Source: CAYRXM01 sp964449465
GTDB taxonomy: Bacteria > Chloroflexota > Anaerolineae > JAFGEY01
Direction: 5' to 3'
Assembly (NCBI GenBank): GCA_964449465.1
Contig: CAYVBK010000004.1
Location: forward strand, 1 to 64,000
DNA: 64,000 nt
Shown here in pieces: positions 25,990 to 35,081 of the stretch. Position 1 is the stretch's first letter; every line of letters begins with the position of its first letter. The position numbers and the translations under genes are program-made. The notes beneath the pieces were generated by a model. It was not told the origin of the DNA and did no database searches. It saw only the letters and a program-made list of their open reading frames with translations.

Positions 25990-26889
25990 TCACCTGTCAA
26001 GCCACTGTACCTGTGGTCGCAAGTCGAGTTGATCGATCAAGGCGTTCAACTCGGCGTCGGTCAGCGGCCGCCCCAGCCCGGCCCAGGCTGTCAATGCCGC
26101 TTCCATCATATTAGTGCCAAAAGATCGCCCCTCGTAGCGCGGTGTGGTGGTGATAAACAGCCGCACCCCCCGCTGCCGCAGCAACTCGACATTGTCTTCG
26201 GTGGTGGTGTTGGTGATCACGGTCTTGCCGCGCAGGTCTTCTGGCAGGTACTTGCGCATGAACAAAAAATCACCGGCCAGCAGGTCAGAGCGTTGCCAGT
26301 AGGCCTGAAATTGGGGACGGCTCTCGCTGCCGCCGCTACCGTAAAAGAGCATACTGAGGGGAAAGTGGCTGACGAGGGGGAATAAGATAGTGGCTATGCG
26401 ATAATAATTGTGCAAGCCATCGATCGGCAGGGAAATCCCCAGGGCGATCATCAAATCGCCCAGCACCACCCGATCCGACACCCCGGCGACGGCCTCGGCC
26501 AGACCGATGCGGTCAGCGGCGACCGGCACAAAGGCCTGCCGGAAATGCAGTGGTTCGGCTAGCAACGGGGCAGCCAGCTCGAACACGCGCCGCTCCAATG
26601 TGTGCTTGAGGCCGCGTCCGTCTACCACCGGCGTGCGGCGCACGTTTTTGATCAGAGTGTGGGCGGCGTGCAGAGGGTACTCGCGGCCGCGCAGCCGCAG
26701 GTAAATGTCTACGCCGCCCACGCCAAACGTGTCCACCTGTCCGTCTAACTCGGTGAACAAACGCTGTGCCTTGAGCGCGTCGCCGTTGGTGCCGATGCGT
26801 TCGATGCAAATGTCCTGATCGCCCAGCCGGACTGTCACCCGTTTGTCACGGCTGGAACTGCCCAAACTGATGCTGACGGCTCGCTTCAT
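25990..26889 (-). CDS. Conserved protein, family often labelled quinate 5-dehydrogenase
   Basis: A 299-residue soluble protein starting MKRAVSISLGSSSRDKRV. It contains RIGTNGDALKAQRLF, DTFGVGGVDIYL, TPVVDGRGLKHTLERRV and, near the C-terminus, GKTVITNTTTEDNVELL. It matches my memory of a family annotated in databases as quinate 5-dehydrogenase, found in Firmicutes and Chloroflexota. A classic GxGxxG Rossmann motif is not obvious, so that label may be weak. ATG at 26889 is chosen because homology-like sequence begins there. It opens the minus-strand run that ends at 14883. Function should be regarded as unknown. Confidence 0.6.
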   Translation of the reverse strand: MKRAVSISLGSSSRDKRVTVRLGDQDICIERIGTNGDALKAQRLFTELDGQVDTFGVGGVDIYLRLRGREYPLHAAHTLIKNVRRTPVVDGRGLKHTLERRVFELAAPLLAEPLHFRQAFVPVAADRIGLAEAVAGVSDRVVLGDLMIALGISLPIDGLHNYYRIATILFPLVSHFPLSMLFYGSGGSESRPQFQAYWQRSDLLAGDFLFMRKYLPEDLRGKTVITNTTTEDNVELLRQRGVRLFITTTPRYEGRSFGTNMMEAALTAWAGLGRPLTDAELNALIDQLDLRPQVQWLDR

Positions 26890-27118
26890 CGCTCTCTGCT
26901 CCATATCAGGTGGGTTGAGCCGGCTGAAACCACCCCGTCCAACCATTGAGGTCATTATACAACACGGCGGCAGGTGAGGCAAATGACAAGAGAGGGGATA
27001 AGGAATAAGGCGAGGACGCCTACGTCCTCGCCTGCTCTTGCTTTTGGGGCAAACGTCTGCGCTTCGGGAGAAGGTCCGCACGCCCACGTGCGGTCGGCGG
27101 ACAGACGTTGAAATGCAC

Positions 27119-27172
27119 TTGACAAAAAAGCCAGACAGGAGTAAATTATTTAGATACCGAAATATTCGGTAT
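27119..27172 (+). promoter_or_regulatory. Promoter and palindromic operator upstream of the MarR/ABC exporter unit
   Basis: TTGACA (27119-27124), 17 nt and TAAATT (27142-27147) make a plausible promoter. At the expected transcription start lies the perfect 8+3+8 palindrome ATACCGAAATATTCGGTAT (27154-27172), the size and symmetry of a MarR operator. The marR-like gene starts 345 nt downstream, so autorepression would act through a long leader. The region 26890-27118 holds no gene. Confidence 0.6.
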
Positions 27173-27195
27173 TGAAATGATTGGGCCTTGGAGGT

Positions 27196-27516
27196 CGCTG
27201 AAAAAGTCTAATTTTACCACAAAGGACACCGAGAACACCAGGGTTTACGATGCTTTTGAGTTTTGTAACCGTTCAGGGGGGTAGTACTACTACCCGTTGT
27301 GTTTCTTGTGCATAAGCTACAACTTGTAGTATTTGTGTGCTTAAAGGGCCACAGTTTTTTGCCGCACCGAAGCTGTGTTTTTCACACTGATACACTACAA
27401 GTTGTGGTTGCAAAGTTTGGAAATCGGCTATTTTGTACCTGAACGGTTACTGCTTGGTGCCTTGGTGGTGAGCGGGTTTTCAGCATGCTTCTGGAAATGT
27501 CTAGGCGGAGGACTGT
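27196..27516. repeat. Repeat-rich leader with MITE-like insert
   Basis: No gene is seen. GTAACCGTTCAGG (27265-27277) and its perfect inverse CCTGAACGGTTAC (27438-27450) bound a segment of 186 bp with internal palindromes GGGTAGTACTACTACCC and CTACAACTTGTAG. CTGAACGGTTAC recurs at 37693-37704. Just before the left end, the text ACCACAAAGGACACCGAGAACACC resembles the family of repeats at 37655, 44222 and 55455. This looks like a small non-autonomous insertion between the promoter and marR. Confidence 0.6.
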
Positions 27517-27942
27517 ATGTATACCGAAACCATCCACAGATTTCTGACCCTGTATCGTCACCTCAGGCAGCACTCGCAGCACATGCAAGAGGAAGGTCTG
27601 AGCGGGCGCAAGATTGCTATGTTGCGCTATTTGCACGAGGCCGGGCCGCAGACCATCGGTCAACTGGCCGGTTATTTGTACATCAGCGACAGCAGCGTGT
27701 CCGAGCTGGTGGATCGGCTGCAAGAGCAGGCCTTTGTCATCCGCGCCCGCTCGCCCGCCGATAACCGCGTGGTCATTGTCACCCTGAGCGAGAGCGGGCG
27801 CGAGGTCGCCCAAAAGCCGCCATCGGGCGGCATTCCGCTGCTGCGCGAGCGGTTGCAACGCCTGCCGCCGGAACGATTGGCCGTGATCCACCAGGCCTTG
27901 GGTGAATTATTGAGCCTTTTGGAGATACCCGATGAGCATTAG
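27517..27942 (+). CDS. MarR-family transcriptional regulator
   Basis: A 141-residue dimeric winged-helix repressor. The DNA-binding part shows TIGQLAGYLYISDSSVSELV (recognition helix) and the wing RSPADNRVVIVTLSESGRE, both canonical for MarR. Flanking helices serve dimerisation. ATG at 27517 follows GGCGGAGGA. Its end overlaps the first ABC exporter gene by 11 nt, so regulator and exporter are translated together. The natural assumption is that it represses this unit through the palindrome at 27154-27172 and is released by an exported drug or lipid. Confidence 0.93.
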   Translation: MYTETIHRFLTLYRHLRQHSQHMQEEGLSGRKIAMLRYLHEAGPQTIGQLAGYLYISDSSVSELVDRLQEQAFVIRARSPADNRVVIVTLSESGREVAQKPPSGGIPLLRERLQRLPPERLAVIHQALGELLSLLEIPDEH

Positions 27943-29755
27943 TCAACCTGTTCCCATTCCCCTCAACCGGCCGGGCAGCGGCAAAATTTTGCTGCGCTGC
28001 GCCGGCTATTTGCGCCCCTATTGGGTGTATGTGCTGGGTGCCTATATCCTCTTGTTGCTGGAGAACGGCGTCACCCTGAGCATGCCGGTGATCATGCGCT
28101 GGATGGTAGACGAGGGCATCGGCAGCCAGGACATCCAGGCGATCCAGTGGGGCGCCCTGACTCTGGTGGCTCTGACTCTGCTGCGCGGGGTATTTACGTT
28201 TCTGACCGGCCGTTGGACCGAGGTAGCCTCGCAAAGCGTGGCTTTTGACCTGCGCAATGCCTTGCACAGCAAGCTGCAATCTCTGTCGTTCAGCTATCAC
28301 GATCAGGCCGAGACCGGGCAATTGCTCACCCGCTCAATCAGCGACGTGGATCGCATCCGTTTTCTCACCGGCCGCTCTTTTTTGCGCCTGACCGAGGTGA
28401 TCACCCTGATCATCGGCATTGCCGTGTCCATGCTAATCATGAACACGCGGCTGGCCCTGGCCACCCTGACCATCGTGCCGTTTCTGGCCTACAGCGCCCT
28501 GAATTTCAGCCGTCGCTTTCGCCCGCTGTCGCAGGCCATCCAGCAGCAAGAGGCCAAACTGACCACCCGCCTGGAGCAAAACCTGCGCGGGGCGCGCATC
28601 GTCAAGGCCTTTGCCCAGGAGCAGGCCGAGGTGCGTCGCTTTGACGAGGAAAATGCCCGCCTGCTCGACCTGCACATGAATGCTTCGCGGCTGCGGGCTA
28701 CCCAACTGCCTCTGCTCAACCTGATCGCCAGCGTCGGCACCATCCTGATCTTGCTGTACGGCGGCATCCTGGTGGCGCAAAGCCAGCTCACCCTGGGTGA
28801 GTTGGTGGCTTTTACCACCTATGTCAGCCAATTGCTCATTCCGGTGCGGCGGTTGGGCATGATCGTAGCGGCCATCGCCCAGGCCATCGCTTCGGGCGAA
28901 CGAGTGTTTGAGATTCTGGATGCCCGGTCAGAGGTGCAAGACCTGCCCGATGCGGTGCCGCTGCAAAATGTGCAGGGGCATGTGCGCCTGGCTCATGTCT
29001 CGTTTTCCTACTTTGGCCGCCATCACGTCTTGAGTGACATTGACTTTGAGGCGCGGCCCGGCGAGGTGATGGCTCTGCTCGGCGCCACCGGTTCGGGCAA
29101 AAGCTCGATCATCAACCTGATTCCTCGCTTTTACGACCCTACCGAGGGGCAAATCTGGATTGACGGGCAGCACATTCGCCATGTAACCCTGAATTCGCTG
29201 CGCGAGCAGATCGGCATCGTGCTGCAAGACACCACCCTTTTTGCCAGCACCATCTATGAGAACATTGCCTTTGGCCGGCCGGACGCCGACCGCGAGGCGG
29301 TGATCGCCGCAGCCCAGGCCGCCGCAGCGCACGATTTTATCATGCAGATGCCCGACCAGTACGATACCCTGGTCGGCGAGCGCGGCGTCACTCTGTCGGG
29401 CGGGCAAAAGCAACGCATCGCCATCGCCCGGGCCATCCTCAAAAATCCGCGCATCTTGATTTTGGACGACGCCACTTCGTCGGTAGACACCGAGACCGAG
29501 GCCGAAATCCAGGCTGCCCTGAGCCGGCTGATGCAGGGGCGCACTTCGTTTGTCATCGCCCAGCGGCTCAGCACCATCCGCCAGGCCGATCAGGTGTTGG
29601 TGTTGGAGCGGGGACGCATCGTGGCGCGGGGTTATCGGCGCGATGGGCACAGCGCCCACGACGAGTTGCTGCAAAGCAGCGAGTTGTACGCCGAGATTTA
29701 TCAGAAACAACTGCGGCCACAAGAGAAAACAAACACAGGAAGGGATGATTTATGA
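27932..29755 (+). CDS. ABC exporter subunit with degenerate nucleotide site (heterodimer partner 1)
   Basis: A 607-residue half-transporter: six membrane helices (about residues 25-320) then an ATPase domain. Walker A is LLGATGSGKSS and the signature LSGGQKQRIAIARA. The Walker B end is ILILDDATSSVD, where the catalytic Glu is Asp, and the H-loop reads VIAQRLSTI, with Gln for His. These are hallmarks of the degenerate subunit in heterodimeric exporters of the TM287/288 or BmrCD kind. It overlaps marR by 11 nt and the partner gene by 4 nt. The likely cargo is a drug or lipid. Confidence 0.95.
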   Translation: MSISQPVPIPLNRPGSGKILLRCAGYLRPYWVYVLGAYILLLLENGVTLSMPVIMRWMVDEGIGSQDIQAIQWGALTLVALTLLRGVFTFLTGRWTEVASQSVAFDLRNALHSKLQSLSFSYHDQAETGQLLTRSISDVDRIRFLTGRSFLRLTEVITLIIGIAVSMLIMNTRLALATLTIVPFLAYSALNFSRRFRPLSQAIQQQEAKLTTRLEQNLRGARIVKAFAQEQAEVRRFDEENARLLDLHMNASRLRATQLPLLNLIASVGTILILLYGGILVAQSQLTLGELVAFTTYVSQLLIPVRRLGMIVAAIAQAIASGERVFEILDARSEVQDLPDAVPLQNVQGHVRLAHVSFSYFGRHHVLSDIDFEARPGEVMALLGATGSGKSSIINLIPRFYDPTEGQIWIDGQHIRHVTLNSLREQIGIVLQDTTLFASTIYENIAFGRPDADREAVIAAAQAAAAHDFIMQMPDQYDTLVGERGVTLSGGQKQRIAIARAILKNPRILILDDATSSVDTETEAEIQAALSRLMQGRTSFVIAQRLSTIRQADQVLVLERGRIVARGYRRDGHSAHDELLQSSELYAEIYQKQLRPQEKTNTGRDDL

Positions 29756-31584
29756 TCAATATCGGGGGTAGTGCCGCGACAATGGGCGGCCCTGGGCAGG
29801 CACTAGACGCCTTTGGCTCGCACGAGCAGGAAGGCAAGATCAGCGGGCGGGTGCTGGCGCGACTGTTGCGTTTTGTGTGGCCGCACTGGCCGCACATGCT
29901 GCTGGCCGGCGCCTTGATGCTGATCTCGTCGGGCGCGGGGCTGCTTTCGCCCTATCTCACCAAAGTGGCGATTGACCGGGACATTGCCAACCGCGACATT
30001 CGCGGACTGGTGATCACTTGCGTGTGGCTGTCCCTGTCACTGACGGCGGTCTATCTCTCGTCGGCGGCGCAGACTTATGTGCTGTCGTGGGTGGGGCAAA
30101 AGGTGTTGACCACGCTGCGCGGGCAGTTGTTTCAGCACTTGCAGGTCTTGTCGGTGCCCTATCACGACCGGCACATTGTCGGCGTGACCATTTCGCGGGT
30201 GATCAATGACGTGGGGACGATCAACGAACTGCTATCGCAAGGGCTGATCAACATGATCGGCGACGGCATTATGTTGGTCGGCACGGTGGTGGTGATGCTG
30301 ATGATGGAGCCGCGCCTGGCGCTGATGACTTTTAGCGTCATTCCGCTGATGGTGCTGGCCACCGTCTTGTTCAGTCAGCGGGCGAGGGTGGCCTATCGGG
30401 AGACGCGGGAAAAGATCGCTGCGGTGGTGGGCGACCTGGCCGAGAACATTAACGGCATGCGGGTGATCCAGGCGTTTGCCCAGGAGGCGCACACGCAGGA
30501 TCGGTTTCAAGAGATCAACCGCGCCAACCGCGATGTGACCATCCAGGCCATGTCGCTGTCGTTCATCTTTTTGCCGGCAGTGGATGTGTTGAGCGTGCTG
30601 TCGACATGCATCGTGCTGTGGGGCGGCGGGCTGATGGTGGCACGCGGTCATCTCACCATCGGGGTGGTGGTGGCTTTTCTCACCTATGTCAGCCGCTTTT
30701 TCAACCCCATCCGCGACCTCAGCCAGATTTACACCACACTCCAGTCGGCTACGGCCGGCGGCGAAAAGGTGTTGGGGCTGCTGGACACGACACCGGCGGT
30801 GCAGGACCGCCCGGATGCCGTCGAGATGCCGCCCATTCAGGGGCGGGTTGAGTTGCGCGATGTTTCGTTCCGCTATACCGAGGAAAAAGAGATTTTGCAT
30901 CACATCAATATGGTCATCGAGCCGGGCGAAACGATTGCCCTGGTCGGGCCGACCGGGGCTGGCAAGACCTCGATTGGCAACCTGGTGGCGCGGTTTTATG
31001 AGGTGAGCGAAGGGGTGGTGCTGATTGACGGTCAAGATGTGCGGCGCGTTTCCGCCGCCAGCCTGCACCGTCAGATGGGGTTGGTGCCCCAAGACCCGTT
31101 CCTGTTCCCCGGCACCATCCTGGACAATATCTCGTTTGGCTGCCCGGAAGCACACCGCGAGGAGGTGATCGAGGCGGCGCGGCAGGCCAATGCCGACATG
31201 TTTATCCGCAATCTGCCGGATGGCTATGACACGCGCATCCTGGAGGGCGGCGTCAACCTGTCGGTGGGGCAGCGGCAACTGGTCTGCATCGCCCGCGCCC
31301 TGCTGGTCAACCCGCGCATCTTGATCATGGACGAGGCCACCTCCAGTGTAGACACGATGACCGAGGCACTGATCCAGGATGCCTTGAGCCGGCTGCTGCA
31401 CGGCCGCACGGCCATCGTCATTGCGCATCGTCTTTCTACGGTGCGCAACGCCGACCGCATTTATGTCATTGATGATGGGCAAATCGCCGAGCAAGGCACG
31501 CACCAGGCCTTGTTGGAGCGAGTGGGAATTTATCGCGAGTTGTACGAAAAGCAGTTTGTGGCGTGGGAGACAGGCCGACGCTAA
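29752..31584 (+). CDS. ABC exporter subunit with consensus ATPase (heterodimer partner 2)
   Basis: A 610-residue half-transporter with a roughly 30-residue soluble N-terminus, six membrane helices and an ATPase domain. Walker A is LVGPTGAGKTS, Walker B ILIMDEATSSVD with the catalytic Glu, and the H-loop VIAHRLSTV has His. Its signature is LSVGQRQLV instead of LSGGQ. This is complementary to partner 1: its signature completes the degenerate site, while its Walker B pairs with the intact signature of partner 1. It overlaps partner 1 by 4 nt (ATGA). Family B palindromes follow directly. Confidence 0.95.
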   Translation: MINIGGSAATMGGPGQALDAFGSHEQEGKISGRVLARLLRFVWPHWPHMLLAGALMLISSGAGLLSPYLTKVAIDRDIANRDIRGLVITCVWLSLSLTAVYLSSAAQTYVLSWVGQKVLTTLRGQLFQHLQVLSVPYHDRHIVGVTISRVINDVGTINELLSQGLINMIGDGIMLVGTVVVMLMMEPRLALMTFSVIPLMVLATVLFSQRARVAYRETREKIAAVVGDLAENINGMRVIQAFAQEAHTQDRFQEINRANRDVTIQAMSLSFIFLPAVDVLSVLSTCIVLWGGGLMVARGHLTIGVVVAFLTYVSRFFNPIRDLSQIYTTLQSATAGGEKVLGLLDTTPAVQDRPDAVEMPPIQGRVELRDVSFRYTEEKEILHHINMVIEPGETIALVGPTGAGKTSIGNLVARFYEVSEGVVLIDGQDVRRVSAASLHRQMGLVPQDPFLFPGTILDNISFGCPEAHREEVIEAARQANADMFIRNLPDGYDTRILEGGVNLSVGQRQLVCIARALLVNPRILIMDEATSSVDTMTEALIQDALSRLLHGRTAIVIAHRLSTVRNADRIYVIDDGQIAEQGTHQALLERVGIYRELYEKQFVAWETGRR

Positions 31585-31613
31585 AGCATCGGGCCGACGC
31601 TTTAGCGTCGGCC
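31572..31613. repeat. Palindromic repeat, family B
   Basis: A degenerate half (GGCCGACGCTAAAGCATCGGG) followed by the perfect 10+2+10 palindrome GGCCGACGCT-TT-AGCGTCGGCC (31592-31613). It overlaps the stop of the ABC exporter gene and probably marks its 3' end. Confidence 0.75.
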
Positions 31614-31644
31614 TGAAAGAGAAAATGGCCGCTCTTTCAGCCTA

Positions 31645-32217
31645 AATCCCGACAGAAACGCCATCGCCGACCGGGCCCGGCTGACCGCGCTGAGACTGCT
31701 AGATATAAAGACCGACGGCGGGGCGGTGCTGCACCGCCTGCTGACCGCCTTTGTGCGCCGCTGTGCCGCCGGAACGGAGGCCGGCGACGCGGCTCAGGCG
31801 GCGGTGGAAGAGACCTTGCTGCGTGAGGCCCACCGCTTGAACAACGCCGGCTACCCCGCCCCGCTGCTGAGCTGGCAGCCCCACCTGCGCGCCGTGACCG
31901 ACGCCGCGTTCAAGCGTTCACTCGCAGGAGCCGGCGACGATGAGCAAACGGCGGGGCTGTGCAACGCCCTGAGCTACCATCTCGACATGATCGGCGATTA
32001 CGCTGGGGCGCGGCCTCTCTACAAGCGCGCCCTGGCCATCCGCGAGCGTGCCCTCGGCCCCGACCACCCCGACACTGCCCAAAGCCTCAATAACCTGGGG
32101 ATGCTGCTCCAGGCGATGGGCGACATCCCGGCGGCGCGGCCTTACCTGGAGCGCGCCCTCGGCCCCGGCCACCCCGATACGCAACGTTCGCGGCAAAGCC
32201 TGGCTGCCATTGAGTGA
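31645..32217 (+). pseudogene. 5'-truncated remnant of a TPR (NB-ARC/TPR-type) protein
   Basis: An open frame with coding character but no good start or ribosome-binding site; the first possible start is GTG at 31726. In-frame coding-like sequence continues upstream to about 31645, where palindrome DNA begins. The C-terminal part holds tetratricopeptide repeats: ARPLYKRALAIRERALG, then HPDTAQSLNNLGMLLQAMGD, and a final PYLERALG. The preceding NAGYPAPLLSWQPHL segment is usual in long NB-ARC or CHAT-associated TPR proteins. I read it as the tail of a larger gene whose front was lost. A short functional TPR protein from GTG is the alternative. Confidence 0.6.
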
Positions 32218-32232
32218 CATCCGGCCAGCATT

Positions 32233-32251
32233 GTCACGCTGCAAGCGTGAC
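32233..32251. repeat. Short perfect hairpin
   Basis: GTCACGCT-GCA-AGCGTGAC, an 8-bp stem with a 3-nt loop, 16 nt after the TPR remnant stop. It could be a terminator stem or another REP unit; no T-run follows. Confidence 0.5.
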
Positions 32252-32354
32252 CTACAGGGGTAACTATCTACCCTTTTTCCAGAAAATGTGCTAAACTATA
32301 GTTATGTGCAGGCAAGAACAAATTGGAGACTGGCCCATCATCACCTCGATCATA

Positions 32355-32405
32355 GCAAGAAACCAGGTCTTGGAGCAGGCCTGCCTGCCCGACCTGGTTT
32401 CTTGC
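32355..32405. repeat. Large cruciform-like inverted repeat at the 3' end of the GH4 gene
   Basis: GCAAGAAACCAGGTC (32355-32369) and GACCTGGTTTCTTGC (32391-32405) are perfect 15-bp arms. The 21-nt loop contains GCAGGCCTGC, itself palindromic. It sits 20 nt past the GH4 stop and between convergent units. It has no U-tract, so it is either a boundary hairpin or a REP-like element. Confidence 0.65.
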
Positions 32406-32425
32406 GTTCAAAACCGACCGTTCTT

Positions 32426-33760
32426 TTACTTGAACATAGCTTCCATGCCATGCGCGGCGATCAGGTCGTCGCACAGGCTGCGAATCTGGTCCAGCGTCAG
32501 TTCGGCGGCTGTGTGTGGGTCCAGCATGGCCGCGTGATAGATGGCCTCACGCCGCCCGGTCAGCGCTGCCTCGATGGTGAGCAATTGCACATTGATGTTG
32601 GTGCGATTCAACGCCGCCAACTGCTCCGGCAGGTCGCCGACATAGCAACCCTGCACGCCATTGCGGTCTACCAGGCAGGCCAGTTCCACCACCGCCTGCG
32701 CCGGCAGGTTGGTGATCAGCCCATAATTCAGCACATTCCCGCCGATCCGCAGCGGCATATCGGTCTCCATCGCCTCCATAATGTACGAGCCATACTCGTG
32801 TGTGCGAATGTGGATCAGGGTGGGATTCGCCGTCAATTCTTTGCTGCGATCCTGCCACTCGGCAATCTGGCGGATGCAGCGACGCGGGTATTCATCCAGC
32901 GGAATGTTAAACTCGTCAATCAGACCGGGGTACTGGCTCTTGATCCAATAGGGCAGATATTCGGCGGTATGCTCTGAGGACTCGGTGATATAATAGCCAA
33001 AATGACGCATCATCTCGAAACGCACCATGTCCCAATGTTTGGGCGCCTCACCGCGCCGTGCCTGCTCGTTCAGCAGAGCCGCCCGCCGCTTGATTTCGGG
33101 GTACAGGTCGCGCCCGCCATCGGTGATTTCAAGCAGCCAGGCCTGATGGTTGATCCCGGCAATCTTCCATTGCAACTGCTGCACATCATCCAGCATACCC
33201 AGGTGATTCAGCAAATGCGTGGCGCACACCTGCACCGAATGGCACAGCCCCACCGTCTTGATGCTCGACCCGCGCAGCATGGCTCCGGTGATCATGGCCA
33301 TCGGGTTGACATAATTCAAAAACCAGGCGTTGGGACACACCTGCTCCATATCGCGGGCAAAGTCCAGGCACACCGGGATGGTGCGCAAGGCGCGGAAAAT
33401 GCCGCCGATGCCCAGTGTGTCGCCGATGGTCTGGCGCAGACCGTACTTTTTGGGCACCTCAAAATCAATGACCGTAGCCGGCTCGTATCCGCCCACCTGG
33501 ATGGCGTTGACCACATAGCTGGCCCCGCGCAGGGCTTCCTGGCGATTTTCCACGCCCAGGTGTGCCGTAATTGTGGCACGGCCCTCGTTGATGTTGCGGT
33601 TCAGCACATCCAACATCATTTTCGATTCGCCCAACCGCTGCCCGTCAATGTCATACAAGGCAATGTGCGCATCGCGCAGCGGCTCGCTGAGCATACAATC
33701 GCCCAGCACATTTTTGGCAAAGATCGTGCTGCCCGCACCCATAAAAGCAATTTTTAACAT
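32426..33760 (-). CDS. Glycoside hydrolase family 4 (alpha-galactosidase/glucuronidase-like)
   Basis: A 444-residue NAD- and Mn-dependent glycosidase. The N-terminal Rossmann strand MLKIAFMGAGSTIFAKNVL binds NAD. The metal-binding Cys lies in VGLCHSVQV and the His in GINHQAWLLEI; NPMAMIT and EYLPY are also family-like. GH4 enzymes use a redox-assisted elimination to split alpha- or beta-glycosides. CHSV fits the MelA/alpha-glucuronidase-type members rather than 6-phospho-glycosidases, but that is a tentative subfamily call. ATG at 33760 has AAAGGA upstream. It diverges from fabF over 55 bp. Confidence 0.92.
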   Translation of the reverse strand: MLKIAFMGAGSTIFAKNVLGDCMLSEPLRDAHIALYDIDGQRLGESKMMLDVLNRNINEGRATITAHLGVENRQEALRGASYVVNAIQVGGYEPATVIDFEVPKKYGLRQTIGDTLGIGGIFRALRTIPVCLDFARDMEQVCPNAWFLNYVNPMAMITGAMLRGSSIKTVGLCHSVQVCATHLLNHLGMLDDVQQLQWKIAGINHQAWLLEITDGGRDLYPEIKRRAALLNEQARRGEAPKHWDMVRFEMMRHFGYYITESSEHTAEYLPYWIKSQYPGLIDEFNIPLDEYPRRCIRQIAEWQDRSKELTANPTLIHIRTHEYGSYIMEAMETDMPLRIGGNVLNYGLITNLPAQAVVELACLVDRNGVQGCYVGDLPEQLAALNRTNINVQLLTIEAALTGRREAIYHAAMLDPHTAAELTLDQIRSLCDDLIAAHGMEAMFK

Positions 33761-33815
33761 GATTCTGATCCTTTCTGTCAAATTGTATCTTGTTCACTGA
33801 AAAAAGGGAGAGTCT

Positions 33816-35054
33816 ATGATCCGAACGGTTATCACCGGACTGGGTGCCGTTACACCCATTGGAAACACCATCGCCGACATGTGGGAATCGCTCATCGCCG
33901 GCCGCTGCGGGGTCGGGTCGATCACCCACTTTGACGCCTCGGCCTATACCACGCGCATCGCCGCCGAGGTCAGGCAATTTTCGCCCGAACCTTATCTGAA
34001 TGTCAAAGAAGCCCGTCGCCTCGACCCGATCATCCATTTTGCCGTGTCCGCGGCCGGCCAGGCCATAGATGACGCCGGGCTGGGCCAAGACACCGGACTG
34101 GATCACCGCCGCGCGGGCGTGCTGATCGGCGCGGGGATGGGCGGCATGCGCACCATGATTGACGAGTACAACAAACTGCTGGCCAAAGGGCCATCCAGCA
34201 TCAGCCCTTTTTTCATCCCCTCGATCATCACCAACATGAGCGGCGGCATGGTGGCCCTCAAGTATCATTTCACCGGCCCCAATTTTTCGATCAGCTCGGC
34301 CTGCGCTTCGGGCAACCATGCCATCGGCGAAGCAGCAGCGATCATCCGGCGCGGCGCGGCCGATGTGATGATCTGCGGCGCCACCGAGGCCAGCATCGTC
34401 GAACTGGGCATCGGCGGCTTTGCGGCCATGCGCGCCATGTCCACCCGCAACGACGACCCGCAACACGCCTGCCGCCCCTTTGACCGCACCCGCGACGGCT
34501 TTGTGATGGGCGAAGGCGCCGCTGTACTGGTGCTGGAAAGCCTGGAGCATGCCCGCCGGCGCGGGGCACGCATCTATGCCGAACTGACCGGCTATGGCAG
34601 CACCGCCGACGCCTATCACCTGGTGGCGCCCGATCCTGACGGTCTGGGCGCCGCCGAGGCCATGCGCCTGGCCCTGCAAGATGCCAACATGCCGCCAGAG
34701 CAAATAGATTATATCAACACACATGGCACCGGCACGCCGTTGAACGATACAATTGAAACCAAAGCCATTAAGACGGTGTTTGGCGAGCATGCCTATCGGC
34801 TGGCGATCAGCTCAACCAAAGCGGCTACCGGACATTTGCTCGGCGCGGCCAGTGCCATCGAGGCGGTGATCACGGTGCTGGCTCTGCATCACGGCATGCT
34901 GCCGCCCACCCTCAACCTCACCGAACCCGACCCGGAATGTGACCTGGACTGCATCCCCCTGGTGGCCCGTCCGGTCGAGATTCGCGCGGCCATGTCGAAC
35001 GGATTTGGCTTTGGCGGACACAACACCGCCATCGCCTTGCAGCGGCTAGAGTGA
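33816..35054 (+). CDS. fabF: 3-oxoacyl-[ACP] synthase II
   Basis: Elongating beta-ketoacyl-ACP synthase of type II fatty-acid synthesis, cytosolic. The 412 residues hold the catalytic triad in usual surroundings: Cys in ISSACASGNHA (about residue 163), His in INTHGTGTPLND (about 303) and His in KAATGHLLGAA (about 340). Gly-rich NGFGFGGHN is at the C-terminus. ATG at 33816 follows AAAAGGGAGAG. It stands alone, not among other fab genes, so it may be a dedicated or secondary synthase. A PHP gene converges on it. Confidence 0.95.
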   Translation: MIRTVITGLGAVTPIGNTIADMWESLIAGRCGVGSITHFDASAYTTRIAAEVRQFSPEPYLNVKEARRLDPIIHFAVSAAGQAIDDAGLGQDTGLDHRRAGVLIGAGMGGMRTMIDEYNKLLAKGPSSISPFFIPSIITNMSGGMVALKYHFTGPNFSISSACASGNHAIGEAAAIIRRGAADVMICGATEASIVELGIGGFAAMRAMSTRNDDPQHACRPFDRTRDGFVMGEGAAVLVLESLEHARRRGARIYAELTGYGSTADAYHLVAPDPDGLGAAEAMRLALQDANMPPEQIDYINTHGTGTPLNDTIETKAIKTVFGEHAYRLAISSTKAATGHLLGAASAIEAVITVLALHHGMLPPTLNLTEPDPECDLDCIPLVARPVEIRAAMSNGFGFGGHNTAIALQRLE

Positions 35055-35081
35055 TGCGCCGCCCACATGCTGCAGTGCCGA

